A DNA stretch of 64,000 bases from Massarina eburnea CBS 473.64 (Eukaryota; Ascomycota; Dothideomycetes; Pleosporales; Massarinaceae). The stretch lies in assembly GCA_010093635.1 (NCBI GenBank), contig MU006785.1, forward strand, positions 1,173,320 through 1,237,319, read 5' to 3'. How positions within the stretch are numbered: the stretch's first letter is position 1; every line of letters begins with the position of its first letter. The notes under the pieces are model-generated. The model ran no database searches. It saw nothing but the letters and a program-made list of their open reading frames with translations, and was not told where the DNA came from. This document shows, one piece after another, positions 32,891 to 43,505 of this stretch. Made by a program: the position numbers and the translations under genes.

Positions 32891-33282
32891 CTTTTACGGC
32901 TCTCTTCCAGTCTTTTGATGTCGGAATTCCTCTGGCCAAGAAGAGGAATTCTGCAACTATTATACAGACGATATGCTGGTCTGTTCGGACTTCTTTACTC
33001 CATGGCCCGAAGCCAAGCTCCGAAGCGGAGCTCCTCTGCCATGTCGCGACCCCGCGCCGTCATCGGATTGCCTCAAAGGGATGCATGCGTTGAACACACA
33101 CCAGACGTCTTGCATGTCTTCCGACGCGCGCGTGGGGTACATGTATTTTATTCCCTACCTATTCAAAAATGTACATTTAATTCTTTCCATATTCATCATA
33201 GCAATTCCTTCTTCTTTCACTCAAATCACCCCACCCATTTCTCGCCAGTCAATTCCCCTCGACCATCGCATAGAAAAAAATC
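32891..33282. promoter_or_regulatory. shared divergent promoter of aldolase and dehydratase
   Basis: 392 bp between two head-to-head genes of one pathway. It contains the palindromic CCG-N3-CGG element and, near the dehydratase, a pyrimidine-rich leader (TTCCTTCTTCTTTC). Common control of the two genes is expected. Confidence 0.65.
33016..33032. promoter_or_regulatory. everted repeat CCG-N3-CGG, candidate Zn2Cys6 operator
   Basis: AGCTCCGAAGCGGAGCT is a perfect 7-bp inverted repeat with a 3-bp spacer. Its core is CCGAAGCGG, i.e. everted CGG triplets spaced by 3, the format recognised by dimeric Zn(II)2Cys6 proteins. It lies 126 bp from the aldolase ATG and about 250 bp from the dehydratase ATG. 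Binding by the regulator at 27900-30693 is a guess. Confidence 0.55.
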
Positions 33283-34557
33283 ATGGGCAAAATCGCAACA
33301 ATAGAATATTTCCGCCTCCCCCCACGCTGGCTCTTCGTCAAAATCTGCGACGAAGCCGGGAATGTTGGCTGGGGCGAGGCGTCTCTGGAAGGGCATACGC
33401 AGGCCGTAGAAGGATGTCTAGATGCGTGGATTGAGCGATATATCGGGTTTGAAGCAGAGTAAAATAACCACCCTTTCCCTATAACCCCCTTCTTCGCCTC
33501 CACAACTGCTCACACGAATGCAGTGATATTGAGCACATCTGGCAAATGTGCTGGCGCACAAGTTTCTACCGCGGCGGCCCCGTCTTCATGAGCGCACTCG
33601 CCGGCATCGACATCGCATTATGGGATCTCAAAGCCCGCAAGCTCGGCGTACCTATATACGAGCTTCTCGGAGGCAAGGTGCGAGATAAACTAAAAGTATA
33701 TGCATGGATAGGGGGAGATAGACCTGACGATGTCGAGAAACAAGCGTACTGAACCCCCATCCCCTCCCTTCTCCACCTCCCACATAAACTCACCAACATC
33801 GACCAGTCTATCCCGTAAATCCCAAAACTTCACCGCCATAAAAATGAACGCAACAGAAGACCTAGCCTGGCTCGACTCCCCCTCCACCCTGCACTCCTCC
33901 GTCTCGCGCCTCGCAACCGTAAAAGCCCTCGGCATGGACGCAGCCATTGATTTCCACGGCCGCGTCCACCTCCCCATGGCCAAACAACTCGCCACCCTCC
34001 TCGCCCCCCACACCCCCCTCTTCATCGAAGAACCCCTCCTCTCCGAACACCTCCCCGGCATCAAAGCACTCTCCCAACACACCAGCATCCCCATCGCGCT
34101 AGGCGAGCGTCTACACAGTCGCTGGGACGTACGTCCCTTCCTCGAAGCCGGGTGCGTAGACATCCTTCAACCGGACGTTGCGCACTGCGGCGGTATCTCC
34201 GAGTTACGCCGCATCGCGGCTATGGCGGAAACGTACGATGTGGCTCTCGCGCCGCATTGTCCGCTGGGACCCGTGGCGCTGGCGGCGTGTTGCCAGGTCG
34301 ATGCAACGATGCCGAATTTCGGGATCCAGGAGATGGGTCTGGGCATTCATTACAATGACGGTAGTGCGGATATTACGAGTTATATTAAGGATAAGGGCGT
34401 GTGGGATGTTGAGGAAGGAGGGTATTTGAAGGTTATGAAGGGTCCGGGTTTGGGCGTTGAGGTCGATGAGGAGTGGGTTAGACGGGAGTCGAAAAATGTG
34501 AAGGCTTGGGTTAGTCCGGGGTTTATTGGGCCTGGGGGCGAGGTTAGGGAGTGGTAG
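33283..34557 (+). CDS. dgoD: D-galactonate dehydratase (enolase superfamily), 3 exons
   Basis: Exons 33283-33458, 33524-33745, 33807-34557 (1149 nt, 382 aa). It should convert D-galactonate to 2-keto-3-deoxy-D-galactonate by Mg2+-assisted dehydration. The N-terminal capping domain has RWLFVKI and VGWGEAS. The barrel shows IDFHGRVH (metal Asp and a catalytic His near 180-182), FIEEPL (metal Glu near 206), LGERLHSR (metal Glu near 232) and APHCPLGPVALAACCQ (catalytic His near 283), all of which match bacterial DgoD closely. Length is that of DgoD (about 380), shorter than the fungal L-galactonate dehydratase of the pectin pathway (about 450), so the D-galactonate activity is favoured. It forms a divergent pair with the aldolase. 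The short introns show it is fully adapted to the fungal genome even if its ancestor was bacterial. Confidence 0.92.
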
Positions 34558-35775
34558 GTTGAGAGTGGGAGATGGTGGGTAGGTGCTTGTTGCTGGTAGG
34601 GCTGTAGATGTGTACTTTGGAGGTGGAAACCTCATTCTTAGCTATCATCGAGCAATAACTGGCTTACTGAATATACACGTCAAAGTTTATTTGATTATGC
34701 ATCTGCTGCTCACCTTTATAACCACCAACAACAAAATCGGCCTTCCGCAATCCGAGATGATGCTATCCCAAATGAACTTGTACCCTCAACCCCTCTCGGC
34801 AAGCACCAACGTTCGCAAAGTTCACAGCGCAAACAACTATTTGTCTTGATTTGTATTCTGAACCCCATCTCAATACCCAAAATGCAAATTTCCCCTGCAG
34901 GTTTTACGCTTTTACACGTTTTCCACCCCCGAGAAACAGTCATGGACTCGTGTTCCCGTAGGTATTTAATATCATGAAGTCAATTTATATATATACAATC
35001 TTCACATAAAAATGTAAGAAGAGATTGACACTACACTGTTGTAAATCTCGCCTCCATTATACTATACATGTTACTAACCACCATGAAAACGATAGCATGC
35101 AAAAGATCCACTTCTCTCTATCTTTACACGTACGTGGCGTGATCTCGACAGAGCGCCATCGACGGAGTGTAGTGGAGTGTCTGTATGTACAGCAGTTTTA
35201 TTTAGTGCCTCGGATATGGGTCGATGTTGGTAGAATTGCAGTGGGTGTAGGAGTGGGAGGGGAGCAGAGGTTCGGAGGGGAGGGTTTCATCCTCACACGC
35301 GTTGTGTAAGCGATTATTCATGCGTCTGTCAGACCGATTTCAGGCGGAAACACTGCACACGTTACGTACCTACGCACGCACGCACACACACACACACACA
35401 CACTTTTATACCTCACTCGATCTGATATTATGACAGCCGCAGCGGCGGGGGTTCTGACGGTGAAATGGAATCGGAGAGCATGAAGTTTTGAACCGGTGGC
35501 TTGGAGTGCATTGTACAAGTCAGATAAGTAGAATAGGTATAGGATGGTAATGGCGGTGAAAATCATCGAAATACAGAATAAAATTAATCCGCGGAATAAT
35601 GTGGTATCATATCGAATCGTGAGGGGGAAAAAGAGGTCGTAGATACACCTACTAGTCGTTCGCGGGATGCATACCAGCTGCCGTATCGAAAATCCCTGCC
35701 CATCGCACACACGCTCTGCGCTAGCACAGTAAAAAAAAAATGTTGCTCCCATCATACCATGGTATCTTCGTGCAA
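34558..35775. other. intergenic stretch with CA microsatellite
   Basis: 1.2 kb between the dehydratase and a convergent minus-strand gene. ORFs here have no recognisable content. It should hold both 3' UTRs. Confidence 0.45.
35373..35403. repeat. (CGCA)n/(CA)n microsatellite
   Basis: Three CGCA units run into a pure CA tract of about ten units. It lies in non-coding sequence. Confidence 0.9.
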
Positions 35776-36852
35776 TCACCATACCCATATTCCTAACACC
35801 ATCACCAGCACCCCAAGCACTGTTCCAGTCAGCCTATCATCCTTACACCTCCCCGCCGCCCCAAGCGCACCTTGTGCATTAACCCCCGTCGTCCCTAACC
35901 CAATACTCCCATCCCCATTCCCCCCCTTCCCTCCTCCATTCGCCGTCCCGGCTCCGCCAACCTGTCCACCGTCGGACCTCTGCGTCGTCTCGATGGGGAT
36001 GTCTTGGAAGGGTTGGCCTGGCGGGTTATTTACGCTCGCGACTAGCGCCGCGAAATCCATCATCGGGTTGTTGATCATGGCGCAGTTCATGCGGCCTCCG
36101 TTCGTGCCTAGCGGGCCTGGCGGCGGTTTGGTGAGTAGCTGGTTTGCGCCGGGGAACTGCGATATGGTGTTTGTGATGGAGATGGGTAGGTTGAAGATGG
36201 AGTAAAAGGTACTGCCGTTCAGTCGGAAGTTTTGGTGGATCGAGATGTTGTAGTCTCCGCGCGATGTGGTGTTGAAGTCTTCTTTTCCGTCGCCGACGAG
36301 ACAGTCTGGCCACTCGAAGTTGATGTGTTTGACTGTTTGGCCGGACTCTTGGTTCATTATGTTGGCGAAGGGCGGTGTTGTGGTGGTGATGTTGCTGATT
36401 GTGAAGTTCTTTTGGAGAGGGTTGGAAGTGAGGAAGATTGTGAAGTTGAAGACTTGGGTTAGTGGATCGTCGATAGTTTTGGGTGGGACGGGGAGTTTGC
36501 CGTCACCGGAGACGTCGAGGGCGATGTGTAGAAAGTCGCCGCCCATGGGGGTGAATGGTTGGGGCTGTGGTTGTTAGTTTGCTTTTCTCTGGTCGTTGAT
36601 GGCAGTGGTGGTGCTTACTGCTAATATTATCCCGAGCCCTGGTGTGAATATTCGACCGTTGACTATGTTGAAGGCACTCTTGTCCTGCTGGCCGTTCTTG
36701 TTGTTGTTCTGTCTCCTACTGAGATTCCTCCTCGGCATCTCTGCCTTTCCCATCTCTTTATTCCCCCACGTCCCCAACATCTGCGCCTCCACACTCCATC
36801 CCGAGACCGCCAAAAGAAATAAAAATTGTATTAAACCCCGTATAGTGATCAT
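35776..36852 (-). CDS. GPI-type secreted glycoprotein, 2 exons
   Basis: Exons 36852-36619 and 36564-35776 (1023 nt, 340 aa), with the junction GCA|GTAAGC..CACAG|CCC in phase 0. A signal peptide (1-23, ending SVEA) is followed by a basic PRRNLSRRQ segment with possible RR processing. Then comes a conserved domain opening with FNIVNGRIFTPGLGIILAP and GGDFLHIALDVSGDGKLP, a pattern I recognise from a widespread ascomycete family of unknown function. Several N-glycosylation sites are present (NFT, NIT, NTT, NIS, NGS). After CAMINNPMMDFAALV there is a Gly-rich, disordered part, then a C-terminal hydrophobic tail TGTVLGVLVMVLGIW that fits GPI-anchor addition. Expected at the plasma membrane or wall. 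Confidence 0.85.
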
Positions 36853-37543
36853 TGCTCAGCAACGATTTCCAAACATTCTCTCGCACCAGCGGAAAATAAT
36901 CAATATGTAACAACAAGAAGAGAGCACTAATTTTGAGAAGAGAACGGAGAAGTCGATGCAAGCAAAGACGTGTGCAGACAGAGAAGGAAATGACAGGCCT
37001 TGAATTGTAGATCATCGCATCAAGAGTCTGCGGGTCAATCGGCTTTCCCGCAGGGCTGGCCCCAGGCCCAGGCCAGATGGCATAATCTGGGGCTGGGGAG
37101 CATGAGCGATTAGGTTGTGGGACTGGGGCCTTCGATACAGTTTTCTAGCCTGACATTACACCCTTGGCGTGTGAGTGGTGGAGTGGTATGATATGAGACA
37201 TGGGGTGTGAGAGATGAGCCGGCCGTTGGTGATCCGTGCCTGGGGTTCGTATTCGGGACGATAAACTAGTCCGGATGTGGTTAGCGTATCCTCGAATATT
37301 GTAACCACTGGATGGTGTTCAACATTATTGATAATACTTTATGAATTGTATTTTGGCTGGAGAACCCCCTTGGTTTAAAGGGGCATTGGGTGTCTTTATC
37401 TAGGTGTTATTCGGGAGAAGCTTGAGCTTGAACTTTGATGTGCCATGAGTATTATATCCCAAGTCAACTTCGAAAACAAAACTTTGGGCCATGAATGCAT
37501 TTGAAAACTTTGTCGTGAATTGCGGATCCTGAGGAATAACCTT
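36853..37543. other. promoter of GPI-type gene and spacer
   Basis: About 690 bp. 37050-37150 has GGGGCTGG and GGCCCAGG-type sequence. No gene seen. Confidence 0.4.
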
Positions 37544-38708
37544 CTAGAAGTATTCTTGCTTTGGTGCCGGTGGGGCATTGAACGCATCGTACGGATACTC
37601 CATTAACTGAGCCCGCTGACTCTCGTTCTTCCTACGCATAGATACCATGTAGTTTTTGAACTCCTTCGAAAGCTCAACAGTAACTTTGATATGGTCTCTT
37701 TTCACGACGAACCGACCCTTCTTTTCTTTCGTTCCCTCGGCTTGCGCAAGACTTACAGCAATCCGATATGCTGCTGCGGTGTCAATATGCAAACTGGGAA
37801 GAAGAAAAAGTGGTGCGTACCGTTTCGTATCTCAAGACCGTTCCACCTGAGATCCCTGACAGCATCCGACCCAGTAACATAATCCTTCGTGCCCTCTGGT
37901 ACGTAAAAGTGTTCGCCAGCTTCGCGTTCGAGCTTGTCGAAATAGTTATGTCAGACCCTCCATCAAAGTACATGCACTTCTTGCGGCGCAGCTGGAAGAA
38001 CCGTTGGTCACGCTCGATTAGCGCGACCTTCCGCTGGGAGTGCTGTTCGAGATACTCGCATGGGAAGATATCGAGTTCTAGAATCGGCTTTTCACCATCG
38101 AAGCGTTGTATGACGAACGCCTTTTCCGCGGGATGGATAAAGTACTCTTCGCCACTCAGATGCCAGACACGCACAGTATATTCATAGCAAGCCTTTTTGG
38201 ATGTTGCCTGGTAGCAGTGAGACACAATGTAAGGCTCTCTAGATGACATAGAATCTCAGTAACAGTAGACATCGGTTTCTGGTTTCCAAAAGCAACCACA
38301 GAATCTCGAAAGAACATTTTGGAACAGTCTGAGCCCATCGCGCCCTCTCTCGTCGAACCTTCTCGCCAAGACTGTCGTCCAGAAACTCGAGAAGGTATCC
38401 AAGATGTGCGTACGTTTTTTTGAGCTCACACTCATTGGCATCCTCGTCTTTTCCGAGCACTTCGGAGTGGAATTGTTCCCGGTATGCCACTAGCTCATTC
38501 TGTTAAGGGGTAGAATGGTATACGGCTCGGGAATATCAATGGGGTCCCCGATAACTGGGTGATATGAATAGTGGTTGACTACTGATTGCAAAACGTTGAT
38601 TACACATGGTGAATGGCTCCGGATAAACTGCCTGCCTGTGAAGCACAGTGAAGGGAGCGAGCCACCTTCCCCAGTAGTTTTCTTCTTGTCTGTATCTATT
38701 GTTTCCAC
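37544..38708 (-). pseudogene. AAA ATPase (DUF7025 type) pseudogene lacking its ATPase core
   Basis: Collinear pieces of a large fungal AAA ATPase. An N-terminal piece has VINVLQSVVNHY and EPYTILPLNR. Then, after a one-base shift near 38500, come AYREQFHSE, LGYLLEFLDD and EILWLLL. After a further shift and a TGA (about 38260-38290), the DUF7025 domain continues with REPYIVSHCY, ILELDIFPCEYLEQH and RRKKCMYFDGGS. The sequence then jumps directly to the extreme C-terminal part, IAVSLAQAEG and VVKRDHIKVTVELSKEFKNYM. Walker A, Walker B and sensor motifs are absent, so about 250 residues of AAA core are gone. Two frame breaks, one stop and the core deletion make it a clear pseudogene. Confidence 0.75.
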
Positions 38709-40461
38709 TCAAAAACGTATCGTCTTAAATACCTTCAGTACCACTGCCAACTCGCCGTTCATCCAAATGGCCCCTACTCAGGTATTAGCAAATTCTATTA
38801 CATGTTATGGTGGAAACTGTTCAGATAACAGCAGTGCATTAGAGTTTTGTTATTCTCGAGGGAGGCAATTAGATGAAGACTCGCGTAAGAATGCTATTCA
38901 TATCGGTAAAGTAACATCATTGATTACTTGCCCAGATTCACAGAAGACTCGGTAAGAATGATAACACCATCATGTTTTTCAATTACAACGACCGGGACGC
39001 AATGCGTACAACGATGCTCCAGCTCAGCGTGGCCTTTTTGTACATGCGCAATGCAAACGTAGCCCGAGTTTTCAGTGACGTGAACAATCGCATGAGGCAA
39101 GCCTTCTACAGATTTCCCCCCCCCCCCAATACTCCCCTCTCAAATGCAATTTGCTGACGACTTAGAAGAAAGTCGTCGACGCGGGCCCCTTCTACACCAC
39201 CCACCGTCCCCAGAACCAAGCTATCGACACCACACTGGAGACCCACATTGCCCACTAAACCTGGACCGAAGTATATTAATACTGTTTACCCGGCCTCCTC
39301 AATAACAAACAGGAGATATCTGAGCAGTGGATCCACGACATGGCGCTTTCCAGATACCCTGCTGCTATCAATGCAGATGGAAGTCTGACTCAGCAGCAGA
39401 GGCTAAGAAGTAAAGGGACACATGCTTCTTTTATTCTCATAAGATTAAATTTGGGAGGCGCGTATGATGTTACGATGCTAACAGATTGGAAGGCAAGGTA
39501 TAATTGAGGAGTGTCATTCTCACGTTTCCATTGTGTTTCCATTCAGCTTGGACTTGGTTCAAGTTTTCATATTTCTACTTTGTTTACCCTATATCCTCTC
39601 TGATGCACGCATCCGAATTAGAGACTCTACGAAGACCCCCCTATAGGGAGACAGCGCACAATACCTGTTTACGCAATGAGAAATAGGCAGCTGATAAATA
39701 TTCTATAGCAGTGGGCGTAATGTGAATGTGAACAATCTTAAACATGATCATAATGATTTCTTATACTAAACATCCTGAGTTAGGAACCCCAATATTTCGA
39801 AGCTTGCTAGTAAAAGCTGCATTGGTATTTGCTTCGTGAGCAGATATATAGTGTGCTATTATTCGTACGTTTTTTAAGCTTGCTAGCAAGCTCGAAAAAT
39901 GACCAAGACGCAATCAGATCCCACCCGAGATATAAATCTGGTATGTCTGCCCATATTACCGTAGATAGCACGAGTATCTCTGCATTTAAATCAATTACAT
40001 GATGATACATATTCAGAGACGTCGAGCTAATCGTGGGAACCATATACAAGGACATGAGTGTCGCTTAATGCAGCTACAACCGCGATTAGGAACGACGACT
40101 TGAAGTGGAAAATATATTCCATACCTAGCAAACTACCGATGTGCTCGATTTCATATGGTGAGGCCTACTCATCATTTTTCAATCATGGCTGGCCCTCTAT
40201 ATGTAATAGATATACGACACTTGAGAGCACTGGTAGTCAATGGTCGTTCAAACAGAGCAGTGAAAAACTTTGTTTGCATTTTGATTGAGGGACCTTTCAG
40301 GTGCGCTGCTACTGGTCTGTGCCCGTAGTACAAGATCCCCAACGCATGCTGCTATATAAACTGACACAACCGCACACGGAATTTCAACTCAACTGAAAAC
40401 GACTCTTACAATCTAGTCGTATTCCCACCCTATACATTCTTCACGCGACACCATCGAAATC
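38709..40461. other. gene-poor stretch with coding relics
   Basis: About 1.75 kb. On the plus strand at 38972-39100 a piece reads FFNYNDRDAMRTTMLQLSV, reminiscent of the start of a NACHT NTPase (FFF-N..R). Further open pieces (WIHDMALSRYPAAINADG near 39335-39390) are broken by stops. I regard these as relics with weak identity. 39690-40300 is AT-rich spacer. The BCS1-like promoter is at the right end. Confidence 0.35.
40353..40360 (+). promoter_or_regulatory. TATA-like box of the BCS1-like gene
   Basis: TATATAAA 109 bp upstream of the ATG at 40462, in a good core-promoter position. Confidence 0.5.
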
Positions 40462-43167
40462 ATGGCTGCTCAACCCGAGGAATACTGGCGTTCCAACCAT
40501 GCCGAAGAGGAATATAGGTCAAGCACGAGACCGAATGACTATCAACCTCGCCATCCCCGCTATCAGGATGGTCCTCGCCGGCATGATATGCCACCTCCGC
40601 CCACCACTCCAGCGACCACGCAATCGTGGCTCATTGGGGTCCTCAACGGAGGCAGGGAAAGCTGGATCAAGCCGTTCATAGAGAACCCCATCTTCGACAC
40701 CGTACGCACCAAGGTCAAAGACCGGACCCATGTTGATGTCAACTGGCTCATCAATATCTACTTCTTACTCAAGAAGGGCAATGAGTACCGGGATCCAGCG
40801 TACACCTACGTCAAAGATCGAATCACTAGCTCTGTGATAATCGACTACCACAACCTGAACGCATTCGAGGCTATCTTGGCGTTCGCGACAAAGTCGATCG
40901 ATCATGAGAAGAGTGGAAGAGCCTTCTCATTCGGAGTCCGGCAAGACGAGTTTAAGTCTTCTCTGGGTGATTCCCAAGCGTTTCCCGATGCAATGGAGGA
41001 GTTGTTCACTCACAACGGGAAATGGTTTCTTCTTGAAGTGAAGGTCGCGGAGAAGGAAACCAAGGACGCTACATGTCCAGATTGCAGCGACACCTACAAC
41101 CAGAGTAGACGCCTGATCCTGCGTTGCTTTGGCGGTACGACGGCGCCGATCCATGCCTTCATCGACCATTGCATCAAGCTGTCATCACAAGAGGATACCT
41201 TGGCCGTCTACGAAGTCCTTTCTACCAGGAGTCCTTTCCAAAAGAGAGTGCCAAAGCGGGCAATGTCAACGGTCGATCTTGAGCCCGAGCTCTGGAGAGA
41301 TATCGCGAGCGATGCGAAAGACTTCTTCAGCAGCAGCTCAAAGCGATTCCACGACAATATCGGCACTCCATATCGACGTGGATATCTGTTCACTGGACCT
41401 CCTGGAACAGGAAAGACTTCTCTTGCCACTGCTATTGCCTCGGAGGCCAGCGTCCCATTGTACACTATATTCCTAAGTACAATGGATGACGAAAGCCTTA
41501 GTGATGTTTTCAGGGACTTACAAACGCCCTGTGTGGTCGTCCTGGAGGATATCGACTGCGTGGCTTCTATTACTCGTAAAGGTACTGCGACGGGCCATGG
41601 AAATAAGAGCCAGTTAACCGAAGAGGAAATAGAGCAAAGGGTTTCTGCGACCGCAAGAAAAGCACAGGTCGAGATTCTTGAGAAACTACTCAGCCAGTCG
41701 TCAACTGGACCAATGAACAGAGAAGCCGTTTTAGCGGCTAGAAACACCATTGACGCCAATGCTACGTGGGCATCTGATCCACCTGAGCCTAAAAAGGTGT
41801 TAACATTGGGTGGTCTTCTTAACATTATTGACGGGGTTTCTGGAACAACGGGACATCTCCTTATTATGTCTACAAATGCTCCAAAGTCTCTCGACCCCGC
41901 CCTTATCCGCGTTGGAAGAGCAGACCGGGTGTTTGAGATTGGCTTCGCTACGAAGGTCACAGCAGAGCTAACCTTCAGGCGTATCTTTGGGCGCGATGAT
42001 TGTCGACGACACAGAGTGGACACCATCAATCGGCTGGCTAAAGCGTTCTCCGACAACTTCCCAAGGCAAAGCACGATAACGACCGCCAAACTGGCGGGGT
42101 ACTGCAGTACCTATAGAAATCGTCCTGACAAGGCTTTGGAAAACTTCGCCGACTGGCTTGAACGGATACGAACCGGCGCAGATGAGTTCTCATACGATAT
42201 CAACGATTTCGTAGGAGATGCAACTCAATGTGGAAATATCAACATCGCAGATGGTTTTGATCAAAGTATCTTAGATTTGAGTGCGAAGGATTACGAGTCT
42301 CCAAAGGAGATGGAAATCGACATCCCGCCGCCTCCAAAGCCGAAGAAGTCTTGGTGGAATAGTCTCAATCGTTTAAAACGTGATCGTCGACACGGTCCCG
42401 ATGATTTCGATGAGATTCGGAAGCTAGCCAGAATAGCGACGGAGAATGCACCGGAAAATCTACTTGATAATTTTCCGTTCATGAGCGGCCATGTCCCCCA
42501 GGCATCACCTGCAGAGGAACCCCGACAAGGCAGGTTCAAATCTGCTATGCAATCACTGTGGCCAAGGGAGCGGCCACATGGATTTGGCGGAGCTTTCAGA
42601 GATGCGATTCCTTCATTTTTGGACAAAGGCAATAGCTCAGCCACGGATGATTCCTCTGCAACAACAATTCCTGATTCGCCAACTTCGTCGCCAGTCTTGG
42701 AGTTTGTTCCACCCATCCCACTGTCGGATTTTGACGGTCCGGAACGCGAGACACTCACATTAATCCATGAGGACCCTTTGCTGGACGACAAAAACGACGA
42801 GTACGAATACAATGTTGAAATGATCTTTGATAGTTTTGTTGCGCTGGAAGCACGTATGATGGCAGAAGCAAGTCGAGTAAGAATAAGAATTGGTGCTGGA
42901 AGTACGGAGGAGAATATATACGATAGAGTCTCGGAAAGAAAGAATGTAGACGGGAAAGAGGAACGACGCAGAAGCTTCAAGAACAAACAGGACACCGAAT
43001 TCTTAAAAGAGAAGCTAGAGGGTGAGGGATTGAAAAGTTGTTGTGACAATAAAATAAAGGAAGATTACGGAGTTGACGAGGAAGATAGATATGAGTGGTA
43101 TGAAATAGAAAACGATAGGGAAGAAGAGGTAGAATGGTTTGATGCTGTAGCATATATAGCACAGTAA
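40462..43167 (+). CDS. BCS1-like AAA ATPase with long C-terminal extension
   Basis: A single-exon gene of 901 aa. Residues about 50-270 match the BCS1_N type region (FLLKKGNEYRDPAYTYVKDR, KVAEKE, LILRCFGG). The AAA core follows: GYLFTGPPGTGKTS (Walker A near 312-320), VVVLEDIDC (Walker B near 358-366), LLNIIDGVSGTTGHLLIMSTN (sensor 1 near 466-472) and LIRVGRADRVFE (arginine-finger region). These are the marks of BCS1-family ATPases, whose founder translocates the Rieske protein at the mitochondrial inner membrane. This protein is about twice that size, with no clear N-terminal TM helix. It has a C-terminal addition of about 270 residues that is acidic and disordered, with EEEVEWFDAVAY at the end. 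Such variants are common in moulds, so the Rieske role should not be assumed. Confidence 0.9.
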   Translation: MAAQPEEYWRSNHAEEEYRSSTRPNDYQPRHPRYQDGPRRHDMPPPPTTPATTQSWLIGVLNGGRESWIKPFIENPIFDTVRTKVKDRTHVDVNWLINIYFLLKKGNEYRDPAYTYVKDRITSSVIIDYHNLNAFEAILAFATKSIDHEKSGRAFSFGVRQDEFKSSLGDSQAFPDAMEELFTHNGKWFLLEVKVAEKETKDATCPDCSDTYNQSRRLILRCFGGTTAPIHAFIDHCIKLSSQEDTLAVYEVLSTRSPFQKRVPKRAMSTVDLEPELWRDIASDAKDFFSSSSKRFHDNIGTPYRRGYLFTGPPGTGKTSLATAIASEASVPLYTIFLSTMDDESLSDVFRDLQTPCVVVLEDIDCVASITRKGTATGHGNKSQLTEEEIEQRVSATARKAQVEILEKLLSQSSTGPMNREAVLAARNTIDANATWASDPPEPKKVLTLGGLLNIIDGVSGTTGHLLIMSTNAPKSLDPALIRVGRADRVFEIGFATKVTAELTFRRIFGRDDCRRHRVDTINRLAKAFSDNFPRQSTITTAKLAGYCSTYRNRPDKALENFADWLERIRTGADEFSYDINDFVGDATQCGNINIADGFDQSILDLSAKDYESPKEMEIDIPPPPKPKKSWWNSLNRLKRDRRHGPDDFDEIRKLARIATENAPENLLDNFPFMSGHVPQASPAEEPRQGRFKSAMQSLWPRERPHGFGGAFRDAIPSFLDKGNSSATDDSSATTIPDSPTSSPVLEFVPPIPLSDFDGPERETLTLIHEDPLLDDKNDEYEYNVEMIFDSFVALEARMMAEASRVRIRIGAGSTEENIYDRVSERKNVDGKEERRRSFKNKQDTEFLKEKLEGEGLKSCCDNKIKEDYGVDEEDRYEWYEIENDREEEVEWFDAVAYIAQ

Positions 43168-43505
43168 TAGATTTACAATTATAATACTAAAATACAGGAC
43201 GGGCACACAGTGAGGAACACATGATTCACCTGTAGTCATTCTTTCACAATAGTCCCAGCTCTGAAAATTCAGAATTAAAAGATCGTTATTAACAATGTAA
43301 TTTTCACCGTTGCCGAATAGAAAGAAGCAATGTCTAATGTAGCTACACAACCAATTCGTATTATACATCAACGTCTCGCCATAACCCTATTCGACATTCC
43401 AACGTGCACACAAATATTCTCACCTCCTTCCACCATAAATTCCACCCCGCAACTCCCAACCAAACATCAAACCCACACTCATCTTCAACATCACCCTTCA
43501 CAACA
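43168..43505. other. short intergenic stretch
   Basis: About 340 bp. The left part is AT-rich (3' UTR of the BCS1-like gene), the right part is a CA/CT-rich leader upstream of the J-like gene. Confidence 0.4.

Noticed and set aside
40462..43167. Orthologue of mitochondrial BCS1
   Set aside because: The AAA core fits, but the length (901 aa) and lack of an evident N-terminal TM helix argue for a BCS1-like paralogue.
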